Assembly (NCBI RefSeq): GCF_014236795.1
Contig: NZ_CP049017.1
Location: 1,280,001-1,344,000 of the forward strand
Source of the DNA: Xanthomonas theicola
GTDB lineage: Bacteria > Pseudomonadota > Gammaproteobacteria > Xanthomonadales > Xanthomonadaceae
Direction of reading: 5' to 3'
DNA length: 64,000 bases
The notes below the pieces were generated by a model. That model made no database searches, was not told the origin of the DNA, and saw only the letters and a program-made list of their open reading frames with translations. This document shows, piece by piece, positions 53,287-62,349 of this stretch; position 1 is the stretch's first letter, and the number at the start of each line of letters is the position of its first letter. A program made the translations under genes and the position numbers.

Positions 53287-56200
53287 ATGGACTTTTCCAG
53301 ATTCTTCATCGACCGGCCGATCTTCGCGGCCGTGCTGTCGATCGTCATCTTCGCCGCGGGCCTGATCGCCATCCCGATGCTGCCCATCGGCGAATACCCC
53401 GACGTGGTGCCGCCTTCGGTGGTGGTGCGCACGGTGTATCCGGGCGCCAATCCCAAGGTCATCGCCGAGACCGTCGCCACGCCGTTGGAGGAGGCGATCA
53501 ACGGCGTCGAGAACATGATGTACATCAAGTCGGTGGCCGGCTCCGACGGCGTGCTGCAGATGACCATCACCTTCCGCCCCGGCACCGATCCGGACGACGC
53601 GGCGGTCAAGGTGCAGAACCGCGTCGCCCAGGCGCAGGCGCGCCTGCCCGAGGACGTGCGCCGGCAAGGCGTGACCACGCAGAAGCAATCGCCGACCTTC
53701 CTGATGGTGGTGCACCTGACCTCGCCGAAGGGCAAGTACGACACGCTGTACCTGCGCAACTACGCGCGCCTGCACGTCAAGGACGCGCTGGCGCGGATCC
53801 AGGGCGTGGGCGATGCGCAGGTGTTCGGCGGCGGCGACTACGCGATGCGCGCCTGGCTGGATCCGGAGCGCATCGCCGCGCGCGGGCTCACCGCCAGCGA
53901 CGTGGTCGGCGCGATGCGCGAGCAGAACGTGCAGGTCTCGGCCGGCCAGCTCGGCGCCGAGCCGATGCCCGAGAGCAAGTTCCTGACCCTGATCAACGCG
54001 CAGGGCCGCCTGCGCACCGAACAGGAGTTCGGCGACATCGTGCTCAAGGTCGGCGCCGACGGCCAGACCGTGCGCCTGGCCGACGTCGCGCGCCTGCAGC
54101 TGGGCGCCGGCGACTACACCTTGCGCGCGCAGCTGGACGGCAAGAACGCGGTCGGCATCGGCATCTTCCAGGCGCCTGGCGCCAATGCGCTGCAGATCCG
54201 CGACCAGGTGATCGCCAAGATGGACGAACTCACCAAGCAGTTCCCCGACGACGTGAAGTACGAGGCGGTCTACGACACCACCATCTTCGTGCGCGACTCG
54301 ATCACCGCCGTGGTGCACACCCTGCTGGAGGCGGTGCTGCTGGTGGTGCTGGTGGTGATCCTGTTCCTGCAGACCTGGCGCGCCTCGATCATTCCGCTGA
54401 TCGCGGTGCCGGTGTCGGTGGTGGGCACCTTCGCCGCGCTGTACGTGCTGGGCTTCTCGATCAACACGCTGACCCTGTTCGGGCTGGTGCTGGCGATCGG
54501 CATCGTGGTGGACGACGCGATCGTGGTGGTGGAGAACGTCGAGCGCAACATCGAGGAAGGCCTGACCCCGCTGGCCGCCGCGCACCAGGCCATGCGCGAG
54601 GTGTCCGGTCCGATCATCGCGATCGCGCTGGTGCTGTGCGCGGTGTTCGTGCCGATGGCGTTCCTGTCCGGCGTGACCGGCCAGTTCTACAAGCAGTTCG
54701 CGGTGACCATCGCCATTTCCACGGTGATTTCGGCGATCAACTCGCTGACCCTGTCGCCGGCGCTGGCCGCGCTGCTGCTGAAGGCGCACGACGCGCCCAA
54801 GGACGGCCCGTCGCGGGTGATGGACCGCCTGTTCGGCGGCTGGCTGTTCCGCCCGTTCAACCGCTTCTTCAACCGCAGCTCGCACCGCTACCAGGGCGCG
54901 GTCTCGCGCATCCTCGGCCGGCGCGGCGCAGTGTTCGCGGTCTACCTCGTGCTGCTGCTGGTCACCGGGGTGATGTTCAAGGCGGTGCCGGCCGGCTTCA
55001 TCCCGACCCAGGACAAGATGTACCTGATCGCCGGCGTGAAGCTGCCCGAAGGCGCCTCGCTCGAGCGCACCGACGCGTTGCTGCGCAAGGTCGCCACCAT
55101 CGCCATGCAGACCGACGGCGTGGCGCATTCGATCTCCTTCCCCGGCCTCAACGCGCTGCAGTTCACCAACACCCCCAATACCGGCGTGGTGTTCCTGACC
55201 CTGAAGCCGTTCGCCGAGCGCCAGCGCAGCGCGCTGGAGATCAACGCCGAGATCAACCAGCGCATCTCGCAGCTGGGCGAAGGCATGGCGTTCGCGTTCA
55301 TGCCGCCGCCGATCCTGGGCCTGGGCAACGGCAACGGCTACCAGTTGTTCATCGAGGACCGCGCCAACCTGGGCTACGGCGCGCTGCAGAACGCGGTCAA
55401 TGCGATGCAAGGCGCGGTGGCGCAGACCCCGGGCATGAGTTTCCCGATCGGCACCTACCAGGCCAACGTACCGCAGCTGGACGCCGAGGTGGACCGGGTC
55501 AAGGCCAAGGCGCAGGGCGTGGCCCTGACCGATCTGTTCGACACCTTGCAGACCTATCTCGGCTCGACCTACGTCAACGACTTCAACCAGTTCGGCCGCA
55601 CCTGGCAGGTGATCGCCCAGGCCGACGCGCCGTTCCGCGAGAACGTCGAGGACATCGCGCGGCTGCGCACCCGCAACGCGGCCGGCGACATGGTGCCGAT
55701 CGGCGCGATGGTGACGATCAAGCAGAGCTACGGCCCGGACCCGGTGCTGCGCTACAACGGCTATCCGGCCGCCGACTTGGCCGGCGAGGCCGATGCGCGC
55801 ATGCTGTCCTCGGCCGAAGCGATGGCCAAGCTCACCCAGATCGCCAAGCAGGTGCTGCCCAACGGCATGGAGATCGAATGGACCGACCTGAGCTACCAGC
55901 AGGCGACCCAGGGCAACGCAGCGATGGTGGTGTTCCCGCTGGCGGTGCTGCTGGCGTTCCTGGTGCTGGCCGCGCTGTACGAAAGCTGGACGCTGCCGCT
56001 GGCGGTGATCCTGATTGTGCCGATGACGCTGCTGTCGGCGCTGTTCGGGGTGTGGCTGAGCGGCGGCGACAACAACGTGTTCGTGCAGGTCGGCCTGGTG
56101 GTGCTGATGGGCCTGGCGTGCAAGAACGCGATCCTGATCGTCGAGTTCGCCCGCGAACTGGAGCTGCAGGGCAAGGGCATCGTGGAATCGGCGCTGCAGG

Positions 56201-56460
56201 CCTGCCGCCTGCGCCTGCGTCCGATCGTGATGACCTCGATCGCGTTCATCGCCGGCACCGTGCCGCTGGTGTTCTCGCACGGCGCCGGCGCGGAAGTGCG
56301 CTCGGCCACCGGCATCACCGTGTTCGCCGGCATGCTCGGGGTGACCTTGTTCGGCCTGTTCCTCACCCCCGTGTTCTACGTCGCCCTGCGCAAGCTGGCC
56401 GGGCGTCCGCTGGTGTCGCATGCGCCGGCGCACGCCGCCGATGCGTCGACCCACGCCTGA
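53287..56460 (+). CDS. smeW: RND multidrug efflux pump, HAE1 family (SmeW-like)
   Basis: The 1057-residue inner-membrane proton/drug antiporter begins MDFSRFFIDRPIFAAVLSIV. It has 12 transmembrane helices and two large periplasmic loops. The helix-4 motif GLVLAIGIVVDDAIVVVENV with the proton-relay Asp pair is visible, along with FIPTQDKMYLIAGVKLPEGA and the second-half GLACKNAILIVEFARELELQ. The closest family type is MexF/SmeW. I chose the ATG at 53287; the open frame upstream is not native. The gene lies 160 bp after the adaptor. Confidence 0.94.
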   Translation: MDFSRFFIDRPIFAAVLSIVIFAAGLIAIPMLPIGEYPDVVPPSVVVRTVYPGANPKVIAETVATPLEEAINGVENMMYIKSVAGSDGVLQMTITFRPGTDPDDAAVKVQNRVAQAQARLPEDVRRQGVTTQKQSPTFLMVVHLTSPKGKYDTLYLRNYARLHVKDALARIQGVGDAQVFGGGDYAMRAWLDPERIAARGLTASDVVGAMREQNVQVSAGQLGAEPMPESKFLTLINAQGRLRTEQEFGDIVLKVGADGQTVRLADVARLQLGAGDYTLRAQLDGKNAVGIGIFQAPGANALQIRDQVIAKMDELTKQFPDDVKYEAVYDTTIFVRDSITAVVHTLLEAVLLVVLVVILFLQTWRASIIPLIAVPVSVVGTFAALYVLGFSINTLTLFGLVLAIGIVVDDAIVVVENVERNIEEGLTPLAAAHQAMREVSGPIIAIALVLCAVFVPMAFLSGVTGQFYKQFAVTIAISTVISAINSLTLSPALAALLLKAHDAPKDGPSRVMDRLFGGWLFRPFNRFFNRSSHRYQGAVSRILGRRGAVFAVYLVLLLVTGVMFKAVPAGFIPTQDKMYLIAGVKLPEGASLERTDALLRKVATIAMQTDGVAHSISFPGLNALQFTNTPNTGVVFLTLKPFAERQRSALEINAEINQRISQLGEGMAFAFMPPPILGLGNGNGYQLFIEDRANLGYGALQNAVNAMQGAVAQTPGMSFPIGTYQANVPQLDAEVDRVKAKAQGVALTDLFDTLQTYLGSTYVNDFNQFGRTWQVIAQADAPFRENVEDIARLRTRNAAGDMVPIGAMVTIKQSYGPDPVLRYNGYPAADLAGEADARMLSSAEAMAKLTQIAKQVLPNGMEIEWTDLSYQQATQGNAAMVVFPLAVLLAFLVLAALYESWTLPLAVILIVPMTLLSALFGVWLSGGDNNVFVQVGLVVLMGLACKNAILIVEFARELELQGKGIVESALQACRLRLRPIVMTSIAFIAGTVPLVFSHGAGAEVRSATGITVFAGMLGVTLFGLFLTPVFYVALRKLAGRPLVSHAPAHAADASTHA

Positions 56461-56506
56461 TCCGTCCATTCCTTCATCGTCCATTCCCTCATCCAAGGAA
56501 ATCCGC

Positions 56507-57241
56507 ATGACCACGACCCAGAAAATCGCCCTCGTCACCGGCGCCACCCGCGGCATCGGCCTGCACACCGTGCGCCAGCTGGCCGAGGCCGGCGTGCACA
56601 CGCTGCTGGCCGGCCGCGATACCACCCGCGCCACCGCCGCCGCCCTGGAACTGCAGGGCGAGGGCCTGCCGGTGGAGGCGCTGACCCTGGACGTCACCGA
56701 CGCCGCCAGCATCGCCGCCGCCGTGGCCGCCGTGCAGGCGCGCCACGGCCGGCTCGACATCCTGGTCAACAACGCCGGCATCCTGCTCGACGACCTCAAG
56801 CTGGCGGTCTCGCAGCAGAGCCTGGAGACCTGGCGCAGCACCTTCGACACCAACGTGTTCGGCCTGATTGCGGTGACCCAGGCGTTCTTGCCGCTGCTGC
56901 GCGCCGCGCCGGCCGCGCGCATCGTCAACGTGTCCAGCCTGCTCGGCTCGGTCACGCTGCACAGCCAGCCGGGCTCGCCGATCTACGACTTCAAGGTGCC
57001 GGCCTACAACGTGTCCAAGAGCGCGGTGAACGCGTGGACCGTGCAGCTGGCCTACGAACTGCGCGACACCCCGATCAAGGTCAACACCATCCACCCCGGC
57101 TACGTGAAGACCGACATGAACGCCGGCGAGGGCGAACTGGAGGTGGCCGACGGCGCGCGCAGCAGCGTGATGATGGCGCTGCTCGACGCCGACGGCCCGA
57201 CCGGCAGCTACACCCATGTGGGCCAGGTGCTGCCATGGTGA
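56507..57241 (+). CDS. smeU2: Classical SDR oxidoreductase within the RND operon (SmeU2-like)
   Basis: The 244-residue protein has the cofactor motif ALVTGATRGIGLHTVRQLAE (TGxxxGIG), the structural NNAG (VNNAGILLDDLKL), the catalytic Ser in VNVSSLLGSV and YNVSKSA with Tyr-x-x-x-Lys, followed by IHPGYVKTDMNAG. So it is a complete NADP(H)-dependent SDR. AAGGA precedes the ATG. The position between pump and outer-membrane gene matches smeU2. The stop overlaps the next ATG-GTG. Confidence 0.9.
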   Translation: MTTTQKIALVTGATRGIGLHTVRQLAEAGVHTLLAGRDTTRATAAALELQGEGLPVEALTLDVTDAASIAAAVAAVQARHGRLDILVNNAGILLDDLKLAVSQQSLETWRSTFDTNVFGLIAVTQAFLPLLRAAPAARIVNVSSLLGSVTLHSQPGSPIYDFKVPAYNVSKSAVNAWTVQLAYELRDTPIKVNTIHPGYVKTDMNAGEGELEVADGARSSVMMALLDADGPTGSYTHVGQVLPW

Positions 57242-58677
57242 TCCGTCCCGCGATCGGCGCGCTGGCGTTGGCGCTGCTCAGCGCCTGCGCCAGCGTCGGC
57301 CCCAACTACCGCGCGCCCGAACCGGCGCCGGTGACCCTGCAAGGCGCGGCGGCGCCGGTGTTCGCCACCACCTCGCCGGTGGCGTCGTGGTGGGCGCAGT
57401 TCGACGACCCGGTGCTGGAGCAACTGGTGCACCAGAGCCTGACCGCCAACCTCGACCTGCGCATCGCCTTGTCGCGCGTGCACCAGGCGCGCGCGGCCTT
57501 CGCCGAACGGCGCCTGGACCAGGCGCCGCACGTCACCGCCAACGGCGACTACAGCCGCGGCAAGGCGCCGGATGCCGACGCCGGCGGCGCGCGCGTGCTG
57601 ACCGAGAGCTACAGCCTGGGCTTCGATGCCGGCTGGGAACTGGACCTGTTCGGACGCCAGCGCCGCGCCAGCGAAGCGGCGCGCGCGGACCTGGAGGCCG
57701 AGCAGGCCGGCATGGCCGATGCGCAGGTGACCGTGGCCGCGGAAGTGGCGCGCAACTACTTCGAACTGCGCGGCGCGCAGAAACGCATCGCGGTGGCGCG
57801 CACCACGCTGGACAACCTGCGCGACACCCAGCGCCTGACCGAGACCCGCTGGCAACTGGGTGCCGGTAGCGAACTGGACGTGCAGAGCAGCCGCGCCCGG
57901 CTGAAGGCGATCGAGGCCGACATCCCGTTGCTGGAAGTCAGCGAGGCGCAGGCCCGGCATCGTCTGGCGGTGCTGCTGGGACGCACGCCCGGCGCGCTGG
58001 ACGCGATGCTGGCGCCACGTGCCATGCCGGCCTACGCCCGCGAGTTGCCGCTCGGCGATACCACCCAGCTGCTGCGCCGTCGCCCCGACGTGCGCATCGC
58101 CGAGCGCCGGCTGGCGGCGGCGACGGCGCGGGTCGGCGTGGCCACGGCCGACCTGTTCCCACGGATCAGCTTCAGCGGCTTCGTCGGCTTCCTGTCCGGC
58201 GATGCCGGCTCGCTGCTGCAAGGCAGCAGCAAGGCTTGGTCGCTGAGCCCGTCGATCACCTGGGCCGCGTTCGACTTCGGCACCGTGCGGGCGCGCTTGC
58301 GCGCGAGCGAGGCGCAGGCCGACGGTGCCGCCGCCGACTACGAGAAGGCGGTACTCGGTGCGCTGGAAGACACCGAGAACGCACTGACCGCCTACGCCAA
58401 GCAGCAGGCGCGGCTGGCGATCGTGGCCGAGCAGGCGCAGGCGGCGCAGCGCGCCGAAGCGTTGGCGCAGATCCGCTACCGCGAGGGCTCGGAGGACTTC
58501 CTGACCCTGCTCGACACCCAGCGTACCCAACTGGCCGCCGACGACGCCCTTGCCGATGCGCAGGCGGCGGTCAACATCGGCGTAGTGCGGGTGTACAAGG
58601 CGCTCGGCGGCTGGGGCCAGGACGCGGTGCTGCCGCAGGAGGTGGCGCTGGCGCCATCGCCGCCGGTTGCGCGCTGA
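57235..58677 (+). CDS. smeX: NodT-family outer-membrane efflux lipoprotein (SmeX-like)
   Basis: In the 480-residue TolC-like channel, the signal MVIRPAIGALALALLSAC ends in a lipobox Cys. ASVGPNYRAPEPAP follows, then the two TolC repeats: LRIALSRVHQARAAFAERRL and SYSLGFDAGWELDLFGRQRR; then RRRPDVRIAERRLAAATARV and PRISFSGFVGFLSGDAGSLL. It completes the tripartite pump. It overlaps the SDR gene by seven bases. It is the last gene of the operon; a GGDEF remnant lies convergent beyond it. Confidence 0.92.
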   Translation: MVIRPAIGALALALLSACASVGPNYRAPEPAPVTLQGAAAPVFATTSPVASWWAQFDDPVLEQLVHQSLTANLDLRIALSRVHQARAAFAERRLDQAPHVTANGDYSRGKAPDADAGGARVLTESYSLGFDAGWELDLFGRQRRASEAARADLEAEQAGMADAQVTVAAEVARNYFELRGAQKRIAVARTTLDNLRDTQRLTETRWQLGAGSELDVQSSRARLKAIEADIPLLEVSEAQARHRLAVLLGRTPGALDAMLAPRAMPAYARELPLGDTTQLLRRRPDVRIAERRLAAATARVGVATADLFPRISFSGFVGFLSGDAGSLLQGSSKAWSLSPSITWAAFDFGTVRARLRASEAQADGAAADYEKAVLGALEDTENALTAYAKQQARLAIVAEQAQAAQRAEALAQIRYREGSEDFLTLLDTQRTQLAADDALADAQAAVNIGVVRVYKALGGWGQDAVLPQEVALAPSPPVAR

Positions 58678-58761
58678 CGGACGGCACGGGCACTGCGGCA
58701 CCCGGCTGCTGGCGGCCGCGCGCCCACCGGCTCAGGGCTGGCGCGCGGGCAACGCGGTCGA

Positions 58762-59256
58762 TCAGTCCTGGGTCAGGTCGTCGGCGACCACGTCGTTGTC
58801 GCGGCCGCCGTTCTTGGCCTGGTACAGCGCCGTGTCCGCGCGCGAGAACCAATCCTGCCAGTGCTGCTCGTCGCACAGCATGGCCGCACCGAGGGACACG
58901 GTAATGTTGCCGTTGGGGCCGCGCAACGCCTCGCGCGCGGCCTGGTGCAGGCGCTTGCTGAACGCGGCCAGTTCGCTGCGCGATTGCAGCCGCGCCACCA
59001 CCACGAATTCCTCGCCGCCGAAACGGAACACCTCGTCCGGCGCCCGTACCTCGAAGCGCAGCCGCGCGGCCAGTTCGGTCAGAGTACGGTCGCCGGCGGC
59101 ATGCCCGTAGAAGTCGTTGGCCTCCTTGAAGTGATCGATGTCGAGGACGATCAACCCATGCCGGCGAGTCTTGCGGCGCAGGTCGGCCACGCGCTGCGAC
59201 AGGCTCCGTTCCAGCATGCGCCGGTTCGGCAGCCCGGTCAGCGCGTCGTGCGAGGC
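58762..59256 (-). pseudogene. GGDEF (diguanylate cyclase) domain without its N-terminus
   Basis: About 165 codons remain from LASHDALTGLPNRRMLERSL to the native C-terminus. They carry LIVLDIDHFKEANDFYGHAA (metal/base-binding Asp) and the active-site FRFGGEEFVVVARL. The sensory N-terminal part and start codon have been removed: at 59257 IS200-type sequence begins. The catalytic core is intact, but no proper start or ribosome site is visible unless one is provided by the IS. Confidence 0.8.
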
Positions 59257-59386
59257 TAAACCAACCTGAGAGTTCCCCCGGCTCTGCCGGGGAGGCAGTA
59301 GAAGTTTGACGTATCCGGGAGTCTGGACCGGCCAGCCTTTCGTAGACATCCGGACGCCATAATTGATGGCAATGACCGAGGTGTTT

Positions 59387-59668
59387 ATGGGCAACAGCAA
59401 GCAGTACACGGATGAGTTCCGGGCCGAGGCGGTGAAGCAGGTGATCGAACGCGGCTTCACGGTGGTGGATGTGGCCTCCCGAATCGGGATTCCCAAGCAC
59501 ACGCTATACGGGTGGGTGCAGGCCGCCAGGAAGATGGCGCCGGCAGCCGGCGCTGCAGCGGCGTCGACCGACTCAGCGGAGATTCGCCGGCTCAAGGCCG
59601 AACTGAGGCGGGTAACCGAGGAGCGCGACATCCTAGAAAAAGCCGCCGCGTACTTTGCCAAGGGGTAA
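59387..59668 (+). CDS. IS3-family orfA (HTH) protein
   Basis: The 93-residue protein from the ATG at 59387 (MGNSKQYTDEFRAEAVKQVI) has an HTH (VVDVASRIGIPKHTLYGWVQ). A leucine-zipper-like helix (IRRLKAELRRVTEERDILEK, then AAAYFAKG) is typical of IS3 orfA proteins that bind the ends. It is intact. An upstream ATG at 59363 is also possible. Confidence 0.88.
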   Translation: MGNSKQYTDEFRAEAVKQVIERGFTVVDVASRIGIPKHTLYGWVQAARKMAPAAGAAAASTDSAEIRRLKAELRRVTEERDILEKAAAYFAKG

Positions 59669-59685
59669 GGGCGAAGTACGCGTTC

Positions 59686-60537
59686 ATGCGTGCGCACGTC
59701 CGGGAGTTTCGTCTGGCGACGATGTGCCGGGTGCTGGGCGTGCATCGCAGTGGTTACTAGGCCTGGCTGCGCAACGGCACCAGCGTCCGCGAACGCGAGG
59801 ACCAGCGCTTGCTGGGCCTGATCAAGCACCACTGGCTGGCCAGCGGCGCGGTGTACGGCTATCGCAAGCTCACCCTGGATCTGCGTGAGGCCGGCGAGCG
59901 TTGCAGCCGTCACCGGGTGCGGCGCTTGATGAAGGCCGAAGGCTTGCGAGCGCAGGTTGGCTACGGCAGCAAGCCGCGTTAGCGGGGAGGTCCGGTCGGC
60001 GTGGTGGCGAATGTGCTCAACCGGGACTTCATTCCGCAGGCCCCGAACAAGGTCTGGGTCACGGACATCACCTATCTCCGCACCTACGAGGGCTGGCTGT
60101 TCTTGGCAGCGGTAATGGAGCTGTATTGGCGCCAGATCGTGGGTTGGGCAACCGCTTCGACAATGACCAGCGATCTGGTGCTGCAGGCACTGGTGGCAGC
60201 GGCGTGGCGGCGCAAGCCCGGTCCTGGCGTGATGGTGCACTCCGACCAGGGCTGGCAGTTCACCAGCAGCGATTGGCAGTCGTTCCTGAAGGCGCACCGG
60301 ATGGTGCCGAGCATGAGCCGACGCGGGAACTGCCATGACAACGCCGTGGCCGAGAGCTTCTTCAGCGTCTTGAAGAAGGAACGTATCAAGCGTCGGATCT
60401 ACCCGACACGCGCCATGGCGGCATCGGACGTGTTCGACTATATCGAGATGTTCTACAACCCGATCCGCCGGCATGGTTCCGCTGGCGGCGTGTCACCGGT
60501 AGAGTTTGAAAGGCGCTACGCGCAGAGCGGCGACTGA
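59686..60537 (+). pseudogene. IS3-family orfB transposase with two amber codons
   Basis: The frame from 59686 (MRAHVREFRLATMCRVLGVH) is interrupted by TAG at 59758-59760 and 59980-59982. The rest keeps the DDE catalytic core: VWVTDITYLRTYEGWLFLAA (D), VMVHSDQGWQFTSSDW (D) and CHDNAVAESFFSVLKKE (E). Full-length transposase would need suppression of both stops, so the element is presumably inactive. Confidence 0.88.
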
Positions 60538-60563
60538 GTGTCTACGGAAATCTGGCCGGTCCA

Positions 60564-60764
60564 GTGGGCTATATCAAGGGCAAGAGCGCCATCCACCTAG
60601 CGCGGGTGTATGGGGAGCGGAAGCGGAACTTTGTAGGGCAGAGCTTCTGGGCGCGAGGTTACTTCGTTACGAGGGTAGGTCGGGATGAAGGGTTGATCGG
60701 GGCATACATCCAGAACCAAGAGGCGGAAGATCGGCGCTTGGACCAATTGCAGTTGCCGAGGTAG
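60564..60764 (+). pseudogene. IS200/IS605 TnpA, C-terminal part
   Basis: The peptide GYIKGKSAIHLARVYGERKR then NFVGQSFWARGYFVTRVGRD and YIQNQEAEDRRLDQLQL is the C-terminal half of the Y1 HUH transposase TnpA, including the helix that would carry the catalytic Tyr region. The N-terminal HUH motif is missing. Confidence 0.8.
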
Positions 60765-60869
60765 TCGGCCACCTTCAGGTGGCCCTAACAAGGGAGGCGC
60801 GTAGCGCTCCCGCAGCCGCTTTGAGCGGCTCACATCTCTAAAGCCCCCGGCTTTGCCGGGGGATATTTA

Positions 60870-61030
60870 CTCTGCGGATCACGTATCAGGCCACGAAAGT
60901 CCTTGCCAATGAACGTGATGTCGATGCTGTCATTGTCAACGGTCGGCACGGAGGAATTGATCCCCGCTTGCGCCGCCAATGCGCCGACAAAGGCCCGGTT
61001 GAATTGTTCTTTGCGCGCAGTGATATGCAT
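60870..61030 (-). pseudogene. DUF4365-like gene, N-terminal fragment
   Basis: Reading left from the ATG at 61030 (or GTG at 61042), the peptide MHITARKEQFNRAFVGALAA then QAGINSSVPTVDNDSIDITF and IGKDFRGLIRDPQ matches the N-terminal part of DUF4365 proteins as I remember them; the VDNDSID motif resembles a restriction-endonuclease-like active site. It is cut after RDPQ by the IS200 right end. The first codons overlap, on the other strand, the integrase remnant. Confidence 0.6.
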
Positions 61031-61128
61031 CGACGTGGACACGCCCCCGTTACGCTTAGTGCCGATGACCGACAGCGAGCTATTCCGTAGCACCGCCGAC
61101 GTCCCCCCGCTTTCAGTAGCGGGGCTCT

Positions 61129-61999
61129 TTAGAGTCCGGGTTTCATCGTAGCGGCTTTGGCCGCTAGCTGTTGGGCATAGGCGGCCGGGGTCAGGCCGCC
61201 CAAGATCTTCTTCGGTCGCTCCTCGTTATATTCCCGTCGCCAGGTCTCGATCTCGGTGCGGGCGTGCAGCAGCCTCGGGAACCAGTGCTCGTTGAGGCAT
61301 TCGTCGCGCAGGCGGCCGTTGAAGCTCTCGATGTAGGCGTTCTGGTTCGGCTTGCCTGGCTGGATCAAGCGCAGCTGCACACCGCGCTCGTGGGCCCACG
61401 TCACCATCGTCTTGCCGCAGAACTCCTTGCCGTTGTCGGTGCGGATCACCTGCGGCAGACCCCGTGTCAGCGCCAGCCGATCCAGCACCCGGGCCACGCC
61501 GTGGCCGGAGATGGCCCGCTCCACCTCGATCGCCACCGCCTCGTGCGTGGCATCGTCGACGATGGTCAGGGCCTTGAGCACCCGGCCCTCGGCGGTGCGG
61601 TCGAACACGAAGTCCATCGACCGGACCTGGTTGGCGGTTCCAGGCCGAAGCAACGGTTGGCGCTCGCCCAGCAGCACCTTCTTCCGCTTGCGCCGGCGCA
61701 CCTGCAACCTGGCCTCCTGATACAGCCGTTCCACCCGCTTGTAGTTCACCGGCCACTGCTCCTGCCGCAGCTTCAGATAGATCATCCCGACGCCGTAGCG
61801 CTTGTGCTGCTGCGCTAGCGCCAGGATCCGCTCGCGCAGCTCGACGTTGCGATCCGGACGTGGGACGTAGCGCAGCGCGCTGGCGCTCATCCGCACCACG
61901 GCCAGCGCCCGCCGCTCAGGGAGCCCGCGCTCCATCAGGTGCCGCACCAGCATCCTGCGCGCCGGTGCGGTCACCACTTTTTTCGCAGGGCGTCCTTGA
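61129..61999 (-). CDS. IS407-group transposase orfB (by -1 frameshifting)
   Basis: The DDE transposase is read after a -1 slip on the A6G run (AAAAAAG at about 61978-61984) at the orfA end, giving [20 protein letters not shown]. The core motifs are [15 protein letters not shown] (D), [16 protein letters not shown] (D) and [17 protein letters not shown] (E). The C-terminus is [20 protein letters not shown]. No stop interrupts it, unlike the other IS genes in this window. Confidence 0.88.
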
Positions 62000-62234
62000 T
62001 GACGTCGTTCTCGAACAGCTGCTCGGCCAGCAGCTTCTTCAGCCGCGTGTTCTCCGCCTCCAGCTCCTTGAGCCGCTTGGCCTCCGGCACGCTCATGCCG
62101 CCGAACTTGCTGCGCCACAGGTAGTAGGAGGCCTCGCTGAACCCGTGCCGCCGGCACAGGTCCTTCACCGCCACGCCGGCTTCGGCCTCACGCAGGAAGC
62201 CGATGATCTGCTCTTCGGAAAAGCGCTTCTTCAC
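61971..62234 (-). CDS. IS407-group orfA
   Basis: The 87-residue protein from the GTG at 62234 ([20 protein letters not shown]) has an HTH ([20 protein letters not shown]) and a zipper helix ([20 protein letters not shown]). It ends KDALRKKW at the slippery A6G site where orfB begins. A TTG at 62240 is an alternative start. Confidence 0.88.
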   Translation of the reverse strand: MKKRFSEEQIIGFLREAEAGVAVKDLCRRHGFSEASYYLWRSKFGGMSVPEAKRLKELEAENTRLKKLLAEQLFENDVIKDALRKKW

Positions 62235-62349
62235 GTCCAATCTCCGTCTCGTTGGGGATTAGACTCCAAATCGCCGTGCTACTCAAAACCGGGGGGACGT
62301 CGGACGTCGCAAGATCGAGCGCTGCCATGCGCTGACCACCGCGGAGAAG

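Larger units (their letters stand above)
59323..60564 (+). mobile_element. IS3-family element, about 1.24 kb, orfB with two stops
   Basis: The terminal inverted repeats are CTGGACCGGCCAG...TAGACA on the left (59323-59348) and the inverse TGTCTA...CTGGCCGGTCCAG on the right (60539-60564), near-perfect over about 25 bp. orfA is intact and orfB carries two in-frame amber codons. No matching target duplication is visible (left flank GGAGT, right flank TGGG), in keeping with a later deletion on one side. Confidence 0.85.
59257..60870 (+). mobile_element. IS200/IS605-family remnant carrying an IS3 insertion
   Basis: The left subterminal hairpin CCCCGGC-TCT-GCCGGGG (59276-59292) and right hairpin CCCCCGGC-TTT-GCCGGGGG (60844-60862) are alike in sequence, as expected for the ends of one IS200-type element. 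Between them, the C-terminal part of TnpA survives at 60564-60764. The IS3 element at 59323-60564 fills the middle, and about the first half of tnpA is missing, so a deletion accompanied or followed the insertion. No target duplication is expected for this family. Boundaries are approximate. Confidence 0.7.
61103..62296 (-). mobile_element. IS3-family IS407-group element, complete, with 4-bp duplication
   Basis: The 1194-bp element has ends CCCCCCGCTTTCAGTAGC and the inverse GCTACTCAAAACCGGGGGG, with ACGT directly repeated on both sides (61099-61102, 62297-62300), the 4-bp duplication known for this group. Both reading frames and the frameshift window are intact, so the element may be active. 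Confidence 0.9.

Noticed and set aside
53038..56955. A 1305-codon minus-strand frame over the RND pump
   Set aside because: Antisense shadow rich in His/Arg/Gln; the plus strand encodes a full HAE1 pump with all motifs.
59319..60568. Target duplication of the IS3 element
   Set aside because: Flanks (GGAGT and TGGG) do not match, so no duplication is claimed; a deletion is more likely.
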